From positions 548,892-612,891 of the forward strand of contig JALHRQ010000001.1 of assembly GCA_022841375.1 (NCBI GenBank): DNA of 64,000 nt, given 5' to 3'. The position numbers were made by a program, and so were the translations under genes. Source of the stretch: Burkholderiales bacterium. GTDB taxonomy: Bacteria > Pseudomonadota > Gammaproteobacteria > Burkholderiales > SG8-41. Shown here piece after piece: positions 34,021 to 42,364 of this stretch; position 1 is the stretch's first letter; every line of letters starts with the position of its first letter. Under the pieces are notes generated by a model, which worked only from the letters and a program-made list of their open reading frames with translations, did not search any database and was not told the origin of the DNA.

Positions 34021-35022
34021 CTATTCCGCGCGATACGCGTGGGTGGTCATCAGCTCAAACACCTTGCGCCGCCGGCCGTCGTGACCCTTGCCGGTGACCT
34101 CGGTGCGCACCACCGCGACCAGCCGGCCATGATGAACGACTTTCGAACGGATCTTCAACGCGCGGCCCTCGCCGGGACTGATATACCATGCCGACAGCGC
34201 CGTCAGTTGCCAGTGCGGTGTCAATGCGGCAACGGCATTTTCCGCAGCCAGCCCGAGCAGGATGCCGCCCTGCACATGGCCGACACGGTTGCCGATATGC
34301 GGACCGTTTTTGACCGTCGAATGCGAACCGCCCGGCACATGCGTGGCTTGCACGCCCCAGAAACGCTGCACGAAAGAGCCGCCGTGCTCGCGCACACCGG
34401 CCAGTGACAATTCCGCAGCCGCGAGGATCTTTTTCTCGTCGGGGCGCAGTTTGCCGCCGGGAATCTCCGGCGTCGGATTTTCACCGCGGCGACGGTGCGG
34501 CACCGGATGCAGTTCGACACCTTTGGGCGGTTTCAGCACCATGAAGGTCGCCGTGCCCGTACACACCAGACCGGCGGCGGTGCGGATATCCACCGTGCTC
34601 ACACCCTGACTGCCCGCAGCACCCTCGATAAATCCGTGCATGCCGCCGCGCGCATGCAGCCGGCCATCGGCGCGTACTCCGGTGAACTGCAGATTCATCG
34701 TCACCGTCGCCAGCCGCGTCCGCGGCTCCAGCCCGGCGCGTACCGCACCGGCCATCGCCAGATCGGCAAGGATGGCGAATCCGGACAGGCTTAACTGGCC
34801 GTCGACGGTTGAAGAAAAAGACTGGACATCGACCGACAGCGCGGTGTGATCAGTGCCGACGTGGTCATAGGACAAGTCGAGAAAATTGCCGGCAAAGTGA
34901 TAACCCGGTTCGCGGTTCAGCGCGATCGCGCGCATCACCTGAGTGCGGATGGCAGCGATGGTGGAATCATCAATGGCGGGCAAGGCGGGCGAAGGCGGCG
35001 CCTGTTTCGGATGTTCACTCAT
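34021..35022 (-). CDS. PaaI-type thioesterase with two hotdog domains
   Basis: 333 residues, twice the length of a single PaaI-type hotdog, so two tandem domains. In the first, LSLSGFAILADLAMAGAVRAG is the central helix; in the second, GHVQGGILLGLAAENAVAAL contains the Gly-Gly turn of acyl-CoA thioesterases. It would hydrolyse an acyl-CoA or acyl-ACP thioester. It heads a tightly packed minus-strand run that continues through the radical SAM, PAP2 and ketosynthase genes, making it a candidate for the missing thioesterase of the polyene cluster. Confidence 0.8.
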   Translation of the reverse strand: MSEHPKQAPPSPALPAIDDSTIAAIRTQVMRAIALNREPGYHFAGNFLDLSYDHVGTDHTALSVDVQSFSSTVDGQLSLSGFAILADLAMAGAVRAGLEPRTRLATVTMNLQFTGVRADGRLHARGGMHGFIEGAAGSQGVSTVDIRTAAGLVCTGTATFMVLKPPKGVELHPVPHRRRGENPTPEIPGGKLRPDEKKILAAAELSLAGVREHGGSFVQRFWGVQATHVPGGSHSTVKNGPHIGNRVGHVQGGILLGLAAENAVAALTPHWQLTALSAWYISPGEGRALKIRSKVVHHGRLVAVVRTEVTGKGHDGRRRKVFELMTTHAYRAE

Positions 35023-35091
35023 GCCGCGATTGTAACAAGCACCGGTCGCAACCGTGCCGCGACCACGCTCAGGAGGGTAATTGCAATTATC

Positions 35092-35103
35092 TGTTTTTAT
35101 TAT
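35092..35103 (-). repeat. AT-rich 12-mer variant, copy 3
   Basis: Reads TGTTTTTATTAT on the plus strand, matching the other copies at 10 of 12 bases and sharing the 13-base ATCTGTTTTTATT with the copy at 38834. It overlaps the stop codon of the DUF2520 gene. Confidence 0.5.
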
Positions 35104-35984
35104 TGTTTTTGATCGCGGTGGAGCACATCGGCAACTGCATCCAGTGCCGTGCCGGCGGCACCGCCCTGGGCCCGCGCCAGATCCAGTGCAATTGCATTGA
35201 GCGCGCGATAAGCGTCGGCGATATGTGGATCCAGCGCAGCCAGCGCATCGAGCTGGCGGGCGACAACGACCGCATCGCCGCGCGCCACCGGTCCGGTCAG
35301 CGCGCGCACCGTGCCCAGCGCAAACACATTGTCCAGCGTCTCGCGCACCAGCGGCTCCATCATCGCCTGCGCCGTTGCCCGATAAAGCCCCGCACCCGCG
35401 TAGGCGCGCAAGCCGGCTTCCATCAGTGCAGTGAGATCGTTGCAGACCATCACGCTGGCGGCGTGATAAAGCGTCTTGCCCGCGGGGTCGATCACCGCCA
35501 TCCGCGCGCCCAACTGCCCGAACAGCGGTTGCAGCACCGCGAGTGCCGCGGCATCACCCTCGGCCGTACACCAGGTTCCGGCAAATGACTGCGCAGCCCT
35601 GTCCGGATCGGCAAAACTTTTCAGTGGATGCACGCTGGCCACCCGCGCGCCGGCGGCGGCCAGCGGCGCCAGTATCGATGCCGGCTGTGCGCCGCTGCAA
35701 TGAAACACGATGTCGCCGGCGCGCACCGCGCCCGTAGCGGCCAATGCCGTTGCCATTGAGGCGATGGCGCCGTCCGGCGGTGTCAGCATCCAGAAATCGG
35801 CGGCGCGCATGTCGCCCAGCCGGCGCACGGCATGACCGGATCCGATGAATTCCGCCGCGGATTGCGCGGTCGCGAACTCCGCCCCCAGCAAGTCCTGCAC
35901 GGTGCAGAGTCCCGCGCGATGAAACACAAGCCCCAGCGCACGGCCGGCACGGCCGGGGCCGATGATGTTGAGCGTTTTGGACAT
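35100..35984 (-). CDS. Rossmann-like / DUF2520 protein
   Basis: 294 residues. An N-terminal NAD(P)-binding Rossmann domain (LNIIGPGRAGRALGLVFHRAG) is followed by a helical DUF2520 domain with the segment KTLYHAASVMVCNDLTALMEAG, giving an F420-dependent oxidoreductase/ProC-like layout. Proposed to be a dehydrogenase, substrate unknown. The C-terminus (HRDQKQ) and the stop run into the AT-rich repeat. Next gene downstream in the same direction: the double-hotdog thioesterase, 77 bases away. Confidence 0.85.
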   Translation of the reverse strand: MSKTLNIIGPGRAGRALGLVFHRAGLCTVQDLLGAEFATAQSAAEFIGSGHAVRRLGDMRAADFWMLTPPDGAIASMATALAATGAVRAGDIVFHCSGAQPASILAPLAAAGARVASVHPLKSFADPDRAAQSFAGTWCTAEGDAAALAVLQPLFGQLGARMAVIDPAGKTLYHAASVMVCNDLTALMEAGLRAYAGAGLYRATAQAMMEPLVRETLDNVFALGTVRALTGPVARGDAVVVARQLDALAALDPHIADAYRALNAIALDLARAQGGAAGTALDAVADVLHRDQKQ

Positions 35985-36010
35985 GCTTTAAACGAACCCC
36001 GCCAATGCGG

Positions 36011-36466
36011 TCACTTCCTGGGTTGGCAGGCTTCCACCTTGGGATTGCGTTTGCAGAAGTCACTCGACAACGGCTCACGCACATTGGCCTTCTGCACTGT
36101 GGCGGCCGCTTTTTTTTCTTCGGCCTTCATTTCATGGATCATTCCGGATTCGTTGCAATCGCCGCGTTCCTCTTTCCAGCATTTGGCGCTCAGCCGTTCG
36201 CGATCCCGGCGCGCCTCGCTTTCTTTCAGACGCTCGACCAGCGGATCACCCGGCACATGTAGCCTGGGCTGGGGCGGGGGTTTGTTCGGATTGACGGCCG
36301 GCGACGATTTCGGCGTGGATGCGGGCTTAACTGCCGCCTTGCCGGTTGGCGGCTGATCGCCGTATTGCACGCGGCCCTTTTCATCCACCCACTTGTTCAC
36401 CTGCGCCAGCGCTGGCGTCACCGCACAAGCCGCGAGCCACCCCAAAAACAGCCAAAAATTGCGCAT
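36011..36466 (-). CDS. DUF4124 domain exported protein (paralogue 1)
   Basis: 151 residues. The signal peptide ends near ALA-QVNKWVDE. The mature N-terminus NKWVDEKGRVQYGDQPP is the DUF4124 motif (a WVDxxGxxxYxDxPP pattern). A Pro/Lys-rich linker and a Cys-containing C-terminus follow. Two ATGs (36472 and 36466) are possible; 36466 is preferred because AGGTGA lies at a normal distance. Its function is unknown. It is a close paralogue of the next gene upstream. Confidence 0.82.
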   Translation of the reverse strand: MRNFWLFLGWLAACAVTPALAQVNKWVDEKGRVQYGDQPPTGKAAVKPASTPKSSPAVNPNKPPPQPRLHVPGDPLVERLKESEARRDRERLSAKCWKEERGDCNESGMIHEMKAEEKKAAATVQKANVREPLSSDFCKRNPKVEACQPRK

Positions 36467-36588
36467 ATGCATTTCACCTGCCCTTTCAGACCAGGCATTC
36501 AAGCCTGACGATGCCACGGCCGACCGCTTATTGTTACTCAGCAAGCCGGCGTATTCAATCCGGTGAAACCATAAAACTGCCGGTGATC

Positions 36589-37050
36589 TCAGCAGCCGGG
36601 GATCTTCGGGTTGCGTGCGCAAAAATCAGACTGCGGCTCGTTACGCTTGCTCCGCCGCTGCTCTGCCGTCTGCGGGGTATCGTCACTCTGCATCTGCTTG
36701 ACCGCCTCGGGATTGTCGCAATTGATGCCGCGGTTGTTTTTACATTCGACAATCAAGCGTTCGCGCTGCTTCTGCGCCTCCTGCGCCTTCGCCGGGTCCA
36801 CCGGCGGGTCGCCGGCAGCACCGGCCTTGGGTGGCTCGACGGACGGTTTGCCCGTGGCCGCATTCGGCGCCTCATTCCTTGCCGTCGGCGGCGACTTCTG
36901 AATTTGGATGGTTGTCGAAGGCTTGTTTGCAGGGGGTCGATCGCCGTAATGCACGCGTCCGTTTTCGTCGACCCACTTGTTGATCTGCGCGGGCGCTGGC
37001 GCTGCCGTGCAAACGGCGAGCAACCCCAGCGTGATCCATGTGATTTTCAT
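36589..37050 (-). CDS. DUF4124 domain exported protein (paralogue 2)
   Basis: 153 residues. The signal peptide ends at about PAPA-QINKWVDE. It has the same DUF4124 motif (NKWVDENGRVHYGDRPP) and a similar end (SDFCARNPKIPGC versus SDFCKRNPKVEAC), so the two genes arose by tandem duplication. The middle is rich in Pro, Lys and Gln. Periplasmic, function unknown. It is divergent from the PhoD-type phosphatase gene. Confidence 0.85.
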   Translation of the reverse strand: MKITWITLGLLAVCTAAPAPAQINKWVDENGRVHYGDRPPANKPSTTIQIQKSPPTARNEAPNAATGKPSVEPPKAGAAGDPPVDPAKAQEAQKQRERLIVECKNNRGINCDNPEAVKQMQSDDTPQTAEQRRSKRNEPQSDFCARNPKIPGC

Positions 37051-37175
37051 TGCAGCTTCTCCAGTGCTTTCTCCGTTCCTATCCTCATGCCGGTCATCAT
37101 GCCACCATTAGGTCAAGCCTGCCGGGCAGAAAGTCCTGTCATCGCGAAGGTAATACGCTACGTTATAGTCAGATC

Positions 37176-38726
37176 ATGCACAGCACACGACGCCAGTTCC
37201 TGTTTCGCAGCGCGGCTGTTTCAGCGGCATTGGCACTGCCGATCACCCGCGTCATTGCACAACCCGGCTTCACACAAAATCCCTACACCCTCGGCGTGGC
37301 TTCGGGTTACCCGCAAGCAGACAGCGTGACACTGTGGACGCGTCTCGCACCGGATCCGCTTAATGGCGGCGGCATGCCTGCAGCGCCGGTTGCCGTGCGC
37401 TGGGAAATCGCCGCTGATGCGCGTTTTCGCAAGATTGTCGGCAGCGGTGAAACACTGGCGACACCGCAATTCGCACACGCCGTACACGTGCAGGCCGGGG
37501 GCCTCGCGCCATCGCACTGGTACTGGTACCGCTTCATGACCGGCGATGCCGTCAGCCCCGTTGGCCGCACGCGAACTGCACCGGCTGCGGATGACGGGCG
37601 CGGCAAGCTGAGTTTTGCAGTGGCGTCGTGCCAGCACTACGAACACGGCTTCTACGCCGCCTATCGCGACATGGCCGCGCAGGAACTGGATTTTGTAATG
37701 CATGTCGGTGACTACATTTACGAAAGCTCCTGGGGCAAAGGCAAGGTGCGCGACCACCATATCGGCGAGCCCTATACGCTGGCCGATTACCGCAACCGCT
37801 ACGCGCAGTACAAAATGGATGCGCAACTGCAGGCCGCGCATGCCGCCTGCCCTTGGCTGGTGACCTGGGACGATCACGAAGTCGATAACGATTACGCCAA
37901 CGACCGCTCGCAGGATCTCGACCCGGTCGGCGCCTTCCTCGCCCGCCGCGCCGCCGCCTACCAGGCGTATTACGAACACATGCCGCTGCCGCCCGGCAGC
38001 TACAGCGGCGGACCGAACATGAAGATCTACGGCACCCATGCCATGGGCAATCTGGCTCGGATCCAGCTGCTCGACATGCGCCAGTACCGTGATTACCAGG
38101 TGTGCTCGCGCGCGGGACGCGGTGGCGGCAATCAGGTCAATGTGGCCGATTGCACGGACCTCAAGCAGCCCGGACGTTCGCTGCTGGGCGGCGTGCAGGA
38201 ACAATGGCTGGAACAGGCGCTTGCCGCTTCACCCGCGCGCTGGAACGTGATTGCGCAGACCACGCTGATGGCGCAGGCCGATCGCGGCGCAGCCGATGCG
38301 CGCACGATTTATACCGACGGCTGGGACGGTTATCCCCTGGCTCGCGAAAAGCTGCTCAAGTTCATCGCAGCACGCAAAATCCGCAATCCGGTGGTACTCG
38401 GCGGCGATGTACATTTCGCCGCCGCCTGCGACCTCAATTTGGATTTCGACGATGAGCGGTCGCCGGTGGTGGCCAGCGAGTTTGTTGCAACCTCGATTTC
38501 GTCGTACGGCCCGAGTCGGGCGCGCAATGAAACCCTGCTCGCAAAAAACCCGCATGTGAAATTCGCCAACAGCCTGCGGCGCGGTTATGCCAAATACGAA
38601 GTCACGCCGCGGCGCTGGGAAACCACGTTCCGCGGTGTTTACGATGCCGCCGATCCGCAGTCACGGGTGTTTGATGTCGGGCAATACGTGGTGGAAGACG
38701 GCAAGGCGGGTGTGGTCAAGGCTTGA
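37176..38726 (+). CDS. PhoD-type alkaline phosphatase, Tat-exported
   Basis: 516 residues. The signal peptide has a canonical twin-arginine motif (STRRQFLF), so it is folded in the cytosol and exported by Tat, probably with its metal/Fe-Ca centre. The domain matches the PhoD family: MHVGDYIYESSWGKGK, the DDHEVDNDYAND metal motif and VVLGGDVHFAA. It releases phosphate from organic esters in the periplasm. The start at 37176 puts the Tat motif at the N-terminus; the longer upstream frame (37050) has no signal. PhoD is often phosphate-regulated, but no Pho box was identified. Confidence 0.92.
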   Translation: MHSTRRQFLFRSAAVSAALALPITRVIAQPGFTQNPYTLGVASGYPQADSVTLWTRLAPDPLNGGGMPAAPVAVRWEIAADARFRKIVGSGETLATPQFAHAVHVQAGGLAPSHWYWYRFMTGDAVSPVGRTRTAPAADDGRGKLSFAVASCQHYEHGFYAAYRDMAAQELDFVMHVGDYIYESSWGKGKVRDHHIGEPYTLADYRNRYAQYKMDAQLQAAHAACPWLVTWDDHEVDNDYANDRSQDLDPVGAFLARRAAAYQAYYEHMPLPPGSYSGGPNMKIYGTHAMGNLARIQLLDMRQYRDYQVCSRAGRGGGNQVNVADCTDLKQPGRSLLGGVQEQWLEQALAASPARWNVIAQTTLMAQADRGAADARTIYTDGWDGYPLAREKLLKFIAARKIRNPVVLGGDVHFAAACDLNLDFDDERSPVVASEFVATSISSYGPSRARNETLLAKNPHVKFANSLRRGYAKYEVTPRRWETTFRGVYDAADPQSRVFDVGQYVVEDGKAGVVKA

Positions 38727-38783
38727 GTGTCGTAACCGTCTAACCCGGCATCGGTTGTGAAGCCTGGTGACCGGTGCTTCTGG

Positions 38784-38813
38784 ATTCCGGATCGCGCCAA
38801 GCGCGTCCGGAAT
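38784..38813. repeat. Palindromic unit downstream of the phoD-like gene
   Basis: Stem ATTCCGGA/TCCGGAAT with an inner CGCGC/GCGCG, a 3-base loop and one bulged T. It resembles the dispersed 'GGATTCCGG...CCGGAATGACGG' palindromic repeats common in bacterial intergenic DNA. It may also act as a weak terminator between the convergent genes. Confidence 0.6.
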
Positions 38814-38833
38814 GACGGGTATTAGTAAATATC

Positions 38834-38845
38834 TGTTTTTATTGA
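38834..38845 (-). repeat. AT-rich 12-mer TCAATAAAAACA, copy 4
   Basis: Reads TGTTTTTATTGA on the plus strand and lies a few bases beyond the stop of the small coiled-coil protein gene. The neighbouring bases (ATCTGTTTTTATT) match the variant copy at 35092. Confidence 0.6.
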
Positions 38846-38851
38846 TTATTT

Positions 38852-39148
38852 TTACAAGCCGAGGATGCGCGCGATATCCGCGGCGTAACGGCTGATCGTG
38901 GTGCCTTCGTAAATCGCCTCATCCACCGTTTCATCAAGCAGGCTGCGAATGTCATGCAGGCTGTCACTGACCCAATGGTGGCGCTGCACCGGAGAATTGA
39001 GCAGGTTGCGCAGCGTCTCCACTTCATCGCGCAAACGCTGCACGTCCTGCGCGCCGCCCCGCACCTGGGCGAGGTCGCGCTCCAGCGCATGAATCAGTTT
39101 TGCAGCCTGCTCAAGGTCGATGTTTTTCGCGTTGTCGTTTGTGCTCAT
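38852..39148 (-). CDS. Small coiled-coil protein, uncharacterised
   Basis: 98 residues, soluble and highly charged. Heptad-like segments (DLEQAAKLIHALERDLAQV, VQRLRDEVETLRNLL) suggest a coiled coil or helical bundle; the C-terminus (TTISRYAADIARILGL) is more hydrophobic. No domain is recognised. The ATG at 39148 has GGAG at 7 bases; an ATG two codons earlier lies too close to it. It is 21 bases downstream of hslR in the same direction. Confidence 0.7.
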   Translation of the reverse strand: MSTNDNAKNIDLEQAAKLIHALERDLAQVRGGAQDVQRLRDEVETLRNLLNSPVQRHHWVSDSLHDIRSLLDETVDEAIYEGTTISRYAADIARILGL

Positions 39149-39169
39149 GATCATGCTCCGTCATTGACA

Positions 39170-39544
39170 TCAGTTTTCACGCCAGCGTTCCAGCACGCGC
39201 CGGTCCCGTTTGGTAGGCCGGCCGTGGCGGTCCTGCGCCGGATCAGCAGCAAACTTGCGCAGCGCCGCCTGCTCCTCACGCCGTAGCCGGCTCGCTTCGT
39301 CTTCAGCATACAGCGTGCGCGCCACGGTTGCCGGTCCGCGTTTGTCGGACAACTGTTCGACGCGGATGGTCCACTCCGCCTGGCCGATCTGGATCAGCAA
39401 CTCGTCGCCTTGCCGCAGCTCCTTTGCCGGCTTGATGCGTTCACCATTGAGTTTGACCTTGCCGCCTTCGACCGCCTGTTGCGCAGCTGATCGCGTCTTG
39501 AAAAAACGCGCGGCCCACAGCCACTTGTCGAGACGCACCGACAT
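39170..39544 (-). CDS. hslR: S4-domain heat-shock protein Hsp15
   Basis: 124 residues. The N-terminal S4 RNA-binding domain has VRLDKWLWAARFFKTRSAAQ and VKLNGERIKPAKELRQGDEL. The basic C-terminal tail (DRHGRPTKRDRRVLERW) is typical of Hsp15. Hsp15 rescues 50S subunits carrying a blocked nascent chain and is heat-induced in E. coli. It is flanked by a DUF4870 gene (one base between stop and start) and the small coiled-coil protein gene. Confidence 0.92.
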   Translation of the reverse strand: MSVRLDKWLWAARFFKTRSAAQQAVEGGKVKLNGERIKPAKELRQGDELLIQIGQAEWTIRVEQLSDKRGPATVARTLYAEDEASRLRREEQAALRKFAADPAQDRHGRPTKRDRRVLERWREN

Positions 39545-39545
39545 G

Positions 39546-39959
39546 TCAGTTCGGCATCGGCATTGCGTTACGGCTCATCAGTGCCAGCCAGCCGCGTACG
39601 ATGCGGTAAAGAATCCACAGGCCGACAACGATCATCAGCGGCACACCGATCACCATGCCGATGATGGTGGCGATAAGCACGCCGGCAATGATTACCCACA
39701 GCAGCGACCACCAGAAGGTGCGGATCTGCCAGGAGAAATGTGAATCGAGGAAAGTCCCACGCACCGCATCGCGTTTAACGTAATTGATGATCACCGCAAT
39801 GATCGACGGCCAGCCGCTGAGAAAGGCGGTGACGATAAAGGCCGCACTGAATATCCCCGTCAACACGCTGAACGCATGCAGCGCGTAAATGATGTGCGTC
39901 AGCGTAATCAGGTCATTCGCAGGCAGCGCAACCTGGGTCCTGCCGTCAATGTCGGTCAT
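39546..39959 (-). CDS. DUF4870-type membrane protein
   Basis: 137 residues with three or four membrane helices (about 20-48, 50-62, 83-108 and 112-128). The pattern matches DUF4870, a small family of unknown function common in proteobacteria. The cytosolic loop contains VKRDAVRGTFLDSHFSWQ. It overlaps no gene but is one base from hslR. Role unknown. Confidence 0.75.
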   Translation of the reverse strand: MTDIDGRTQVALPANDLITLTHIIYALHAFSVLTGIFSAAFIVTAFLSGWPSIIAVIINYVKRDAVRGTFLDSHFSWQIRTFWWSLLWVIIAGVLIATIIGMVIGVPLMIVVGLWILYRIVRGWLALMSRNAMPMPN

Positions 39960-39971
39960 GATGTTCCCCTC

Positions 39972-40361
39972 CTATGAAAGATCGATTGCGTGTTTTTTAT
40001 AGTCCGCCAGCGTGGCAAATTCCAGCGACGCCTCATGGGTCGCCCCGAGCACCACCTGTGGCGCACAACCGGCGTCGAGGGCTTCGCGCCAGCGCGGTGC
40101 GCACAGGCACCAGCGGTCGCCGGGCTGCAAGCCGGGAAAACCGAATTCCGGTACCGGCGTGGACAGATCATTGCCGCGCGCCTTGCTGAATTCAAGGAAC
40201 CCGGCGGTCATCACCACACACACGGTGTGCACGCCGGCGTCTTCCGGACTGGTGTTGCAGCAGCCGTCGCGGAAAAACCCGGTGACCGGCCGCTCGCTGC
40301 ACGACTGCAGCTTTTCGCCCAGCACGTTACGGGAAAACTCGTGTGGTTCAAATCGTCGCAT
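39972..40361 (-). CDS. DUF2237 family protein
   Basis: 129 residues. The family-typical strings are NVLGEKLQSCSERPVTGFFRDGCCNT, CVVMTAGFLEFSKARGNDLSTP and PGDRWCLCAPRWREA. It is rich in conserved cysteines, so metal binding is possible. Function unknown. It lies 12 bases upstream of the DUF4870 gene in the same direction. Confidence 0.88.
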   Translation of the reverse strand: MRRFEPHEFSRNVLGEKLQSCSERPVTGFFRDGCCNTSPEDAGVHTVCVVMTAGFLEFSKARGNDLSTPVPEFGFPGLQPGDRWCLCAPRWREALDAGCAPQVVLGATHEASLEFATLADYKKHAIDLS

Positions 40362-40391
40362 TCCAGGCCTCTATCTCAGGCAATCATTCAC

Positions 40392-41897
40392 TCACGCATG
40401 AACATGCCGGGTCTGGCGCAGTTTGCCGCGCGCCCCCGCCTGCGGCTCCGGCCGCGTCCCGGTTTTCATGAACGGCAGGCGCCCCTTGGCGCCACTCGCT
40501 TCGTAGTCATCGTTAACGGCCAGCGCCGCCGTCGCAGCATCTGAACCGGTCTCGACCAGGAAATCGTGCAGGTACCCGCACAGTTTTTCCAGCGCAAATT
40601 CATGGGTCTTTGCCGTGCGCGCGTATAGCCAGTCGGCGAACTGCATGAACCGCGCAAACGGCGATTCCGCCAGCAGCAGCGGCAGCGCACGATGAAAACG
40701 GCCGGAATTGCCGAGCAGATCCCAGTAGCGGGCAAACCGCACAATGCGTTGTACGTCATTAAAACTCAGCGCGTCAGTGGCCAGCACCACATAAGGCGTA
40801 TCGGGGCTGTAACGCATCGCATGTCCGGCGGTGTGCCGGTCGATGGGGGCGCCGCGCAGCCGTTTGAGGATGCCGACCTGAATCTCATGTGGTTTCAACG
40901 CATACAGCCGGTCAAATCCGCGGCCGAAGGTGGCAAGGTCTTCACCGGGCAGCCCGGCAATCAGATCGACATGGATCAGCGCGGGCGATTCGTTGCGCAG
41001 CCAGCGCAGGTTGGCTTCGGCGAGTGCGTTGTCCTGCTTGCGCGAAATGCGCGCCTGCACCGCTTCATCCCAGGTCTGGATACCGACTTCAAAATGAAGC
41101 CGGCCCTGCGGGAAGCGCAGGATCGCCGCCTTGAGTTTTTCCGGAAGATGATCGGGAATCAGCTCGAAATGAATGAACAGGTCGTCACTCAGGCGTTCGA
41201 GAAAAAAATCGAGAATCGACAGGCTGGCCGCCAGCTTCAGGTTGAAGGTGCGGTCGACAAAACGGAAATGACGCGCGCCGCGGTCATGCAGCGCTTTCAG
41301 TTCGGCAAGAAAGCGTTCGGCGTCAAAAGGCCACGCGGTCTTGTCCAGCGCCGACAGGCAGAACTCGCACTTGAACGGACAGCCGCGCGAGGCTTCGACA
41401 TAAATGAAGCGCCGCGCAATGTCTTCGTCGGAGTATTCGGCGTAGGGCAGCGTGATTTCGGCGAGTTTGGGCTGCACGCCGGGATGGACTTTCTGCGCCG
41501 GCGCACGCCCAGCCATGATTTCAGCGCACAGCTGCGGAAACGTCACGTCGCCCCAGCCGGTGACCACATAATCGGCCAGCGCACAGATGCGTTGCTCGCC
41601 GGTTTCATAACTGACTTCCGGTCCACCAACGACCACCACCACTTCCGGCGCGACCCGTTTGATGATGGCAATCAGCCGCGTGGTTTCCTCGACATTCCAG
41701 ATATAAACGCCAAAACCGATCAGCCGCGGCCCATCCGCGAGCAGCCGCTCGGCAATATCAGCCGGCCGGTCGCCGAGTACGAATTCGCGAATCTGCGTCG
41801 TCTCGCGCAAAGGCCCCATGTTGGCGCGCAAATAGCGCAGACCCAGGGCTGCATGGACATAGCGGGCGTTGATGGTGGTCAGAATGATGCCGGACAT
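40392..41897 (-). CDS. B12-binding-domain radical SAM protein (DUF4080)
   Basis: 501 residues: an N-terminal cobalamin-binding Rossmann-like domain (about 1-140), a radical SAM domain with CPFKCEFCLSALDK (CxxxCxxC), and a C-terminal DUF4080 region (about 370-480). Such proteins modify substrates using adenosylcobalamin or methylcobalamin chemistry, and the target here is unknown. The only apparent corrinoid-related gene nearby is the CbiX-type chelatase, 36 kb away. The convergent small conserved gene follows. Confidence 0.88.
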   Translation of the reverse strand: MSGIILTTINARYVHAALGLRYLRANMGPLRETTQIREFVLGDRPADIAERLLADGPRLIGFGVYIWNVEETTRLIAIIKRVAPEVVVVVGGPEVSYETGEQRICALADYVVTGWGDVTFPQLCAEIMAGRAPAQKVHPGVQPKLAEITLPYAEYSDEDIARRFIYVEASRGCPFKCEFCLSALDKTAWPFDAERFLAELKALHDRGARHFRFVDRTFNLKLAASLSILDFFLERLSDDLFIHFELIPDHLPEKLKAAILRFPQGRLHFEVGIQTWDEAVQARISRKQDNALAEANLRWLRNESPALIHVDLIAGLPGEDLATFGRGFDRLYALKPHEIQVGILKRLRGAPIDRHTAGHAMRYSPDTPYVVLATDALSFNDVQRIVRFARYWDLLGNSGRFHRALPLLLAESPFARFMQFADWLYARTAKTHEFALEKLCGYLHDFLVETGSDAATAALAVNDDYEASGAKGRLPFMKTGTRPEPQAGARGKLRQTRHVHA

Positions 41898-41992
41898 GGC
41901 GGCATTATCTCACCGGGCATGCCACGCACCGGGCGTTTTTGATACCCTACGCCCCTTTCCCCTTCCCTTTACCTTTTCCGGACGCAGACACC

Positions 41993-42364
41993 ATGGCCCA
42001 GAGACCCGATTCCCCTGACAGCAATATGGACGCGAAGACGCTGTATCGCGAAGATATCGTCACCGACCGCAAGGTCGGCACCATCCGTCGCATGACCCCG
42101 ATCACCAGCGCGGGCGCCGACGACAGCGCGCGCCCGACGATTTATGTCGGCGAGGCGCAGATCATGACCAACGCCGGTCCGCTGCCGATCAATTTCGAGA
42201 TCGAAGCGGTCGGTCTGGCAGAAGCCGTCGAAAAATTCGGCGATGCCGCCAAGGAAGCCGTCGAGCGCACCATGCGCGAACTGCAGGAACTTCGCCGACA
42301 GCAGGCCTCCTCCATCGTCGTTCCCGGCATGGGTAACCCCGGCAGCAAGATCCAGATCCCGTGA
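41993..42364 (+). CDS. Uncharacterised conserved protein, 123 aa
   Basis: Soluble, no recognised domain. Central segments RPTIYVGEAQIMTNAGPLPINFEIEAVGL and a charged helix (FGDAAKEAVERTMRELQELRR) are visible. The upstream frame to 41939 starts at a longer Pro-rich run that does not look like protein; ATG at 41993 is preferred. Its stop overlaps the Nudix start codon (GTGA), so the two are translationally coupled, which suggests a shared function. Confidence 0.72.
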   Translation: MAQRPDSPDSNMDAKTLYREDIVTDRKVGTIRRMTPITSAGADDSARPTIYVGEAQIMTNAGPLPINFEIEAVGLAEAVEKFGDAAKEAVERTMRELQELRRQQASSIVVPGMGNPGSKIQIP

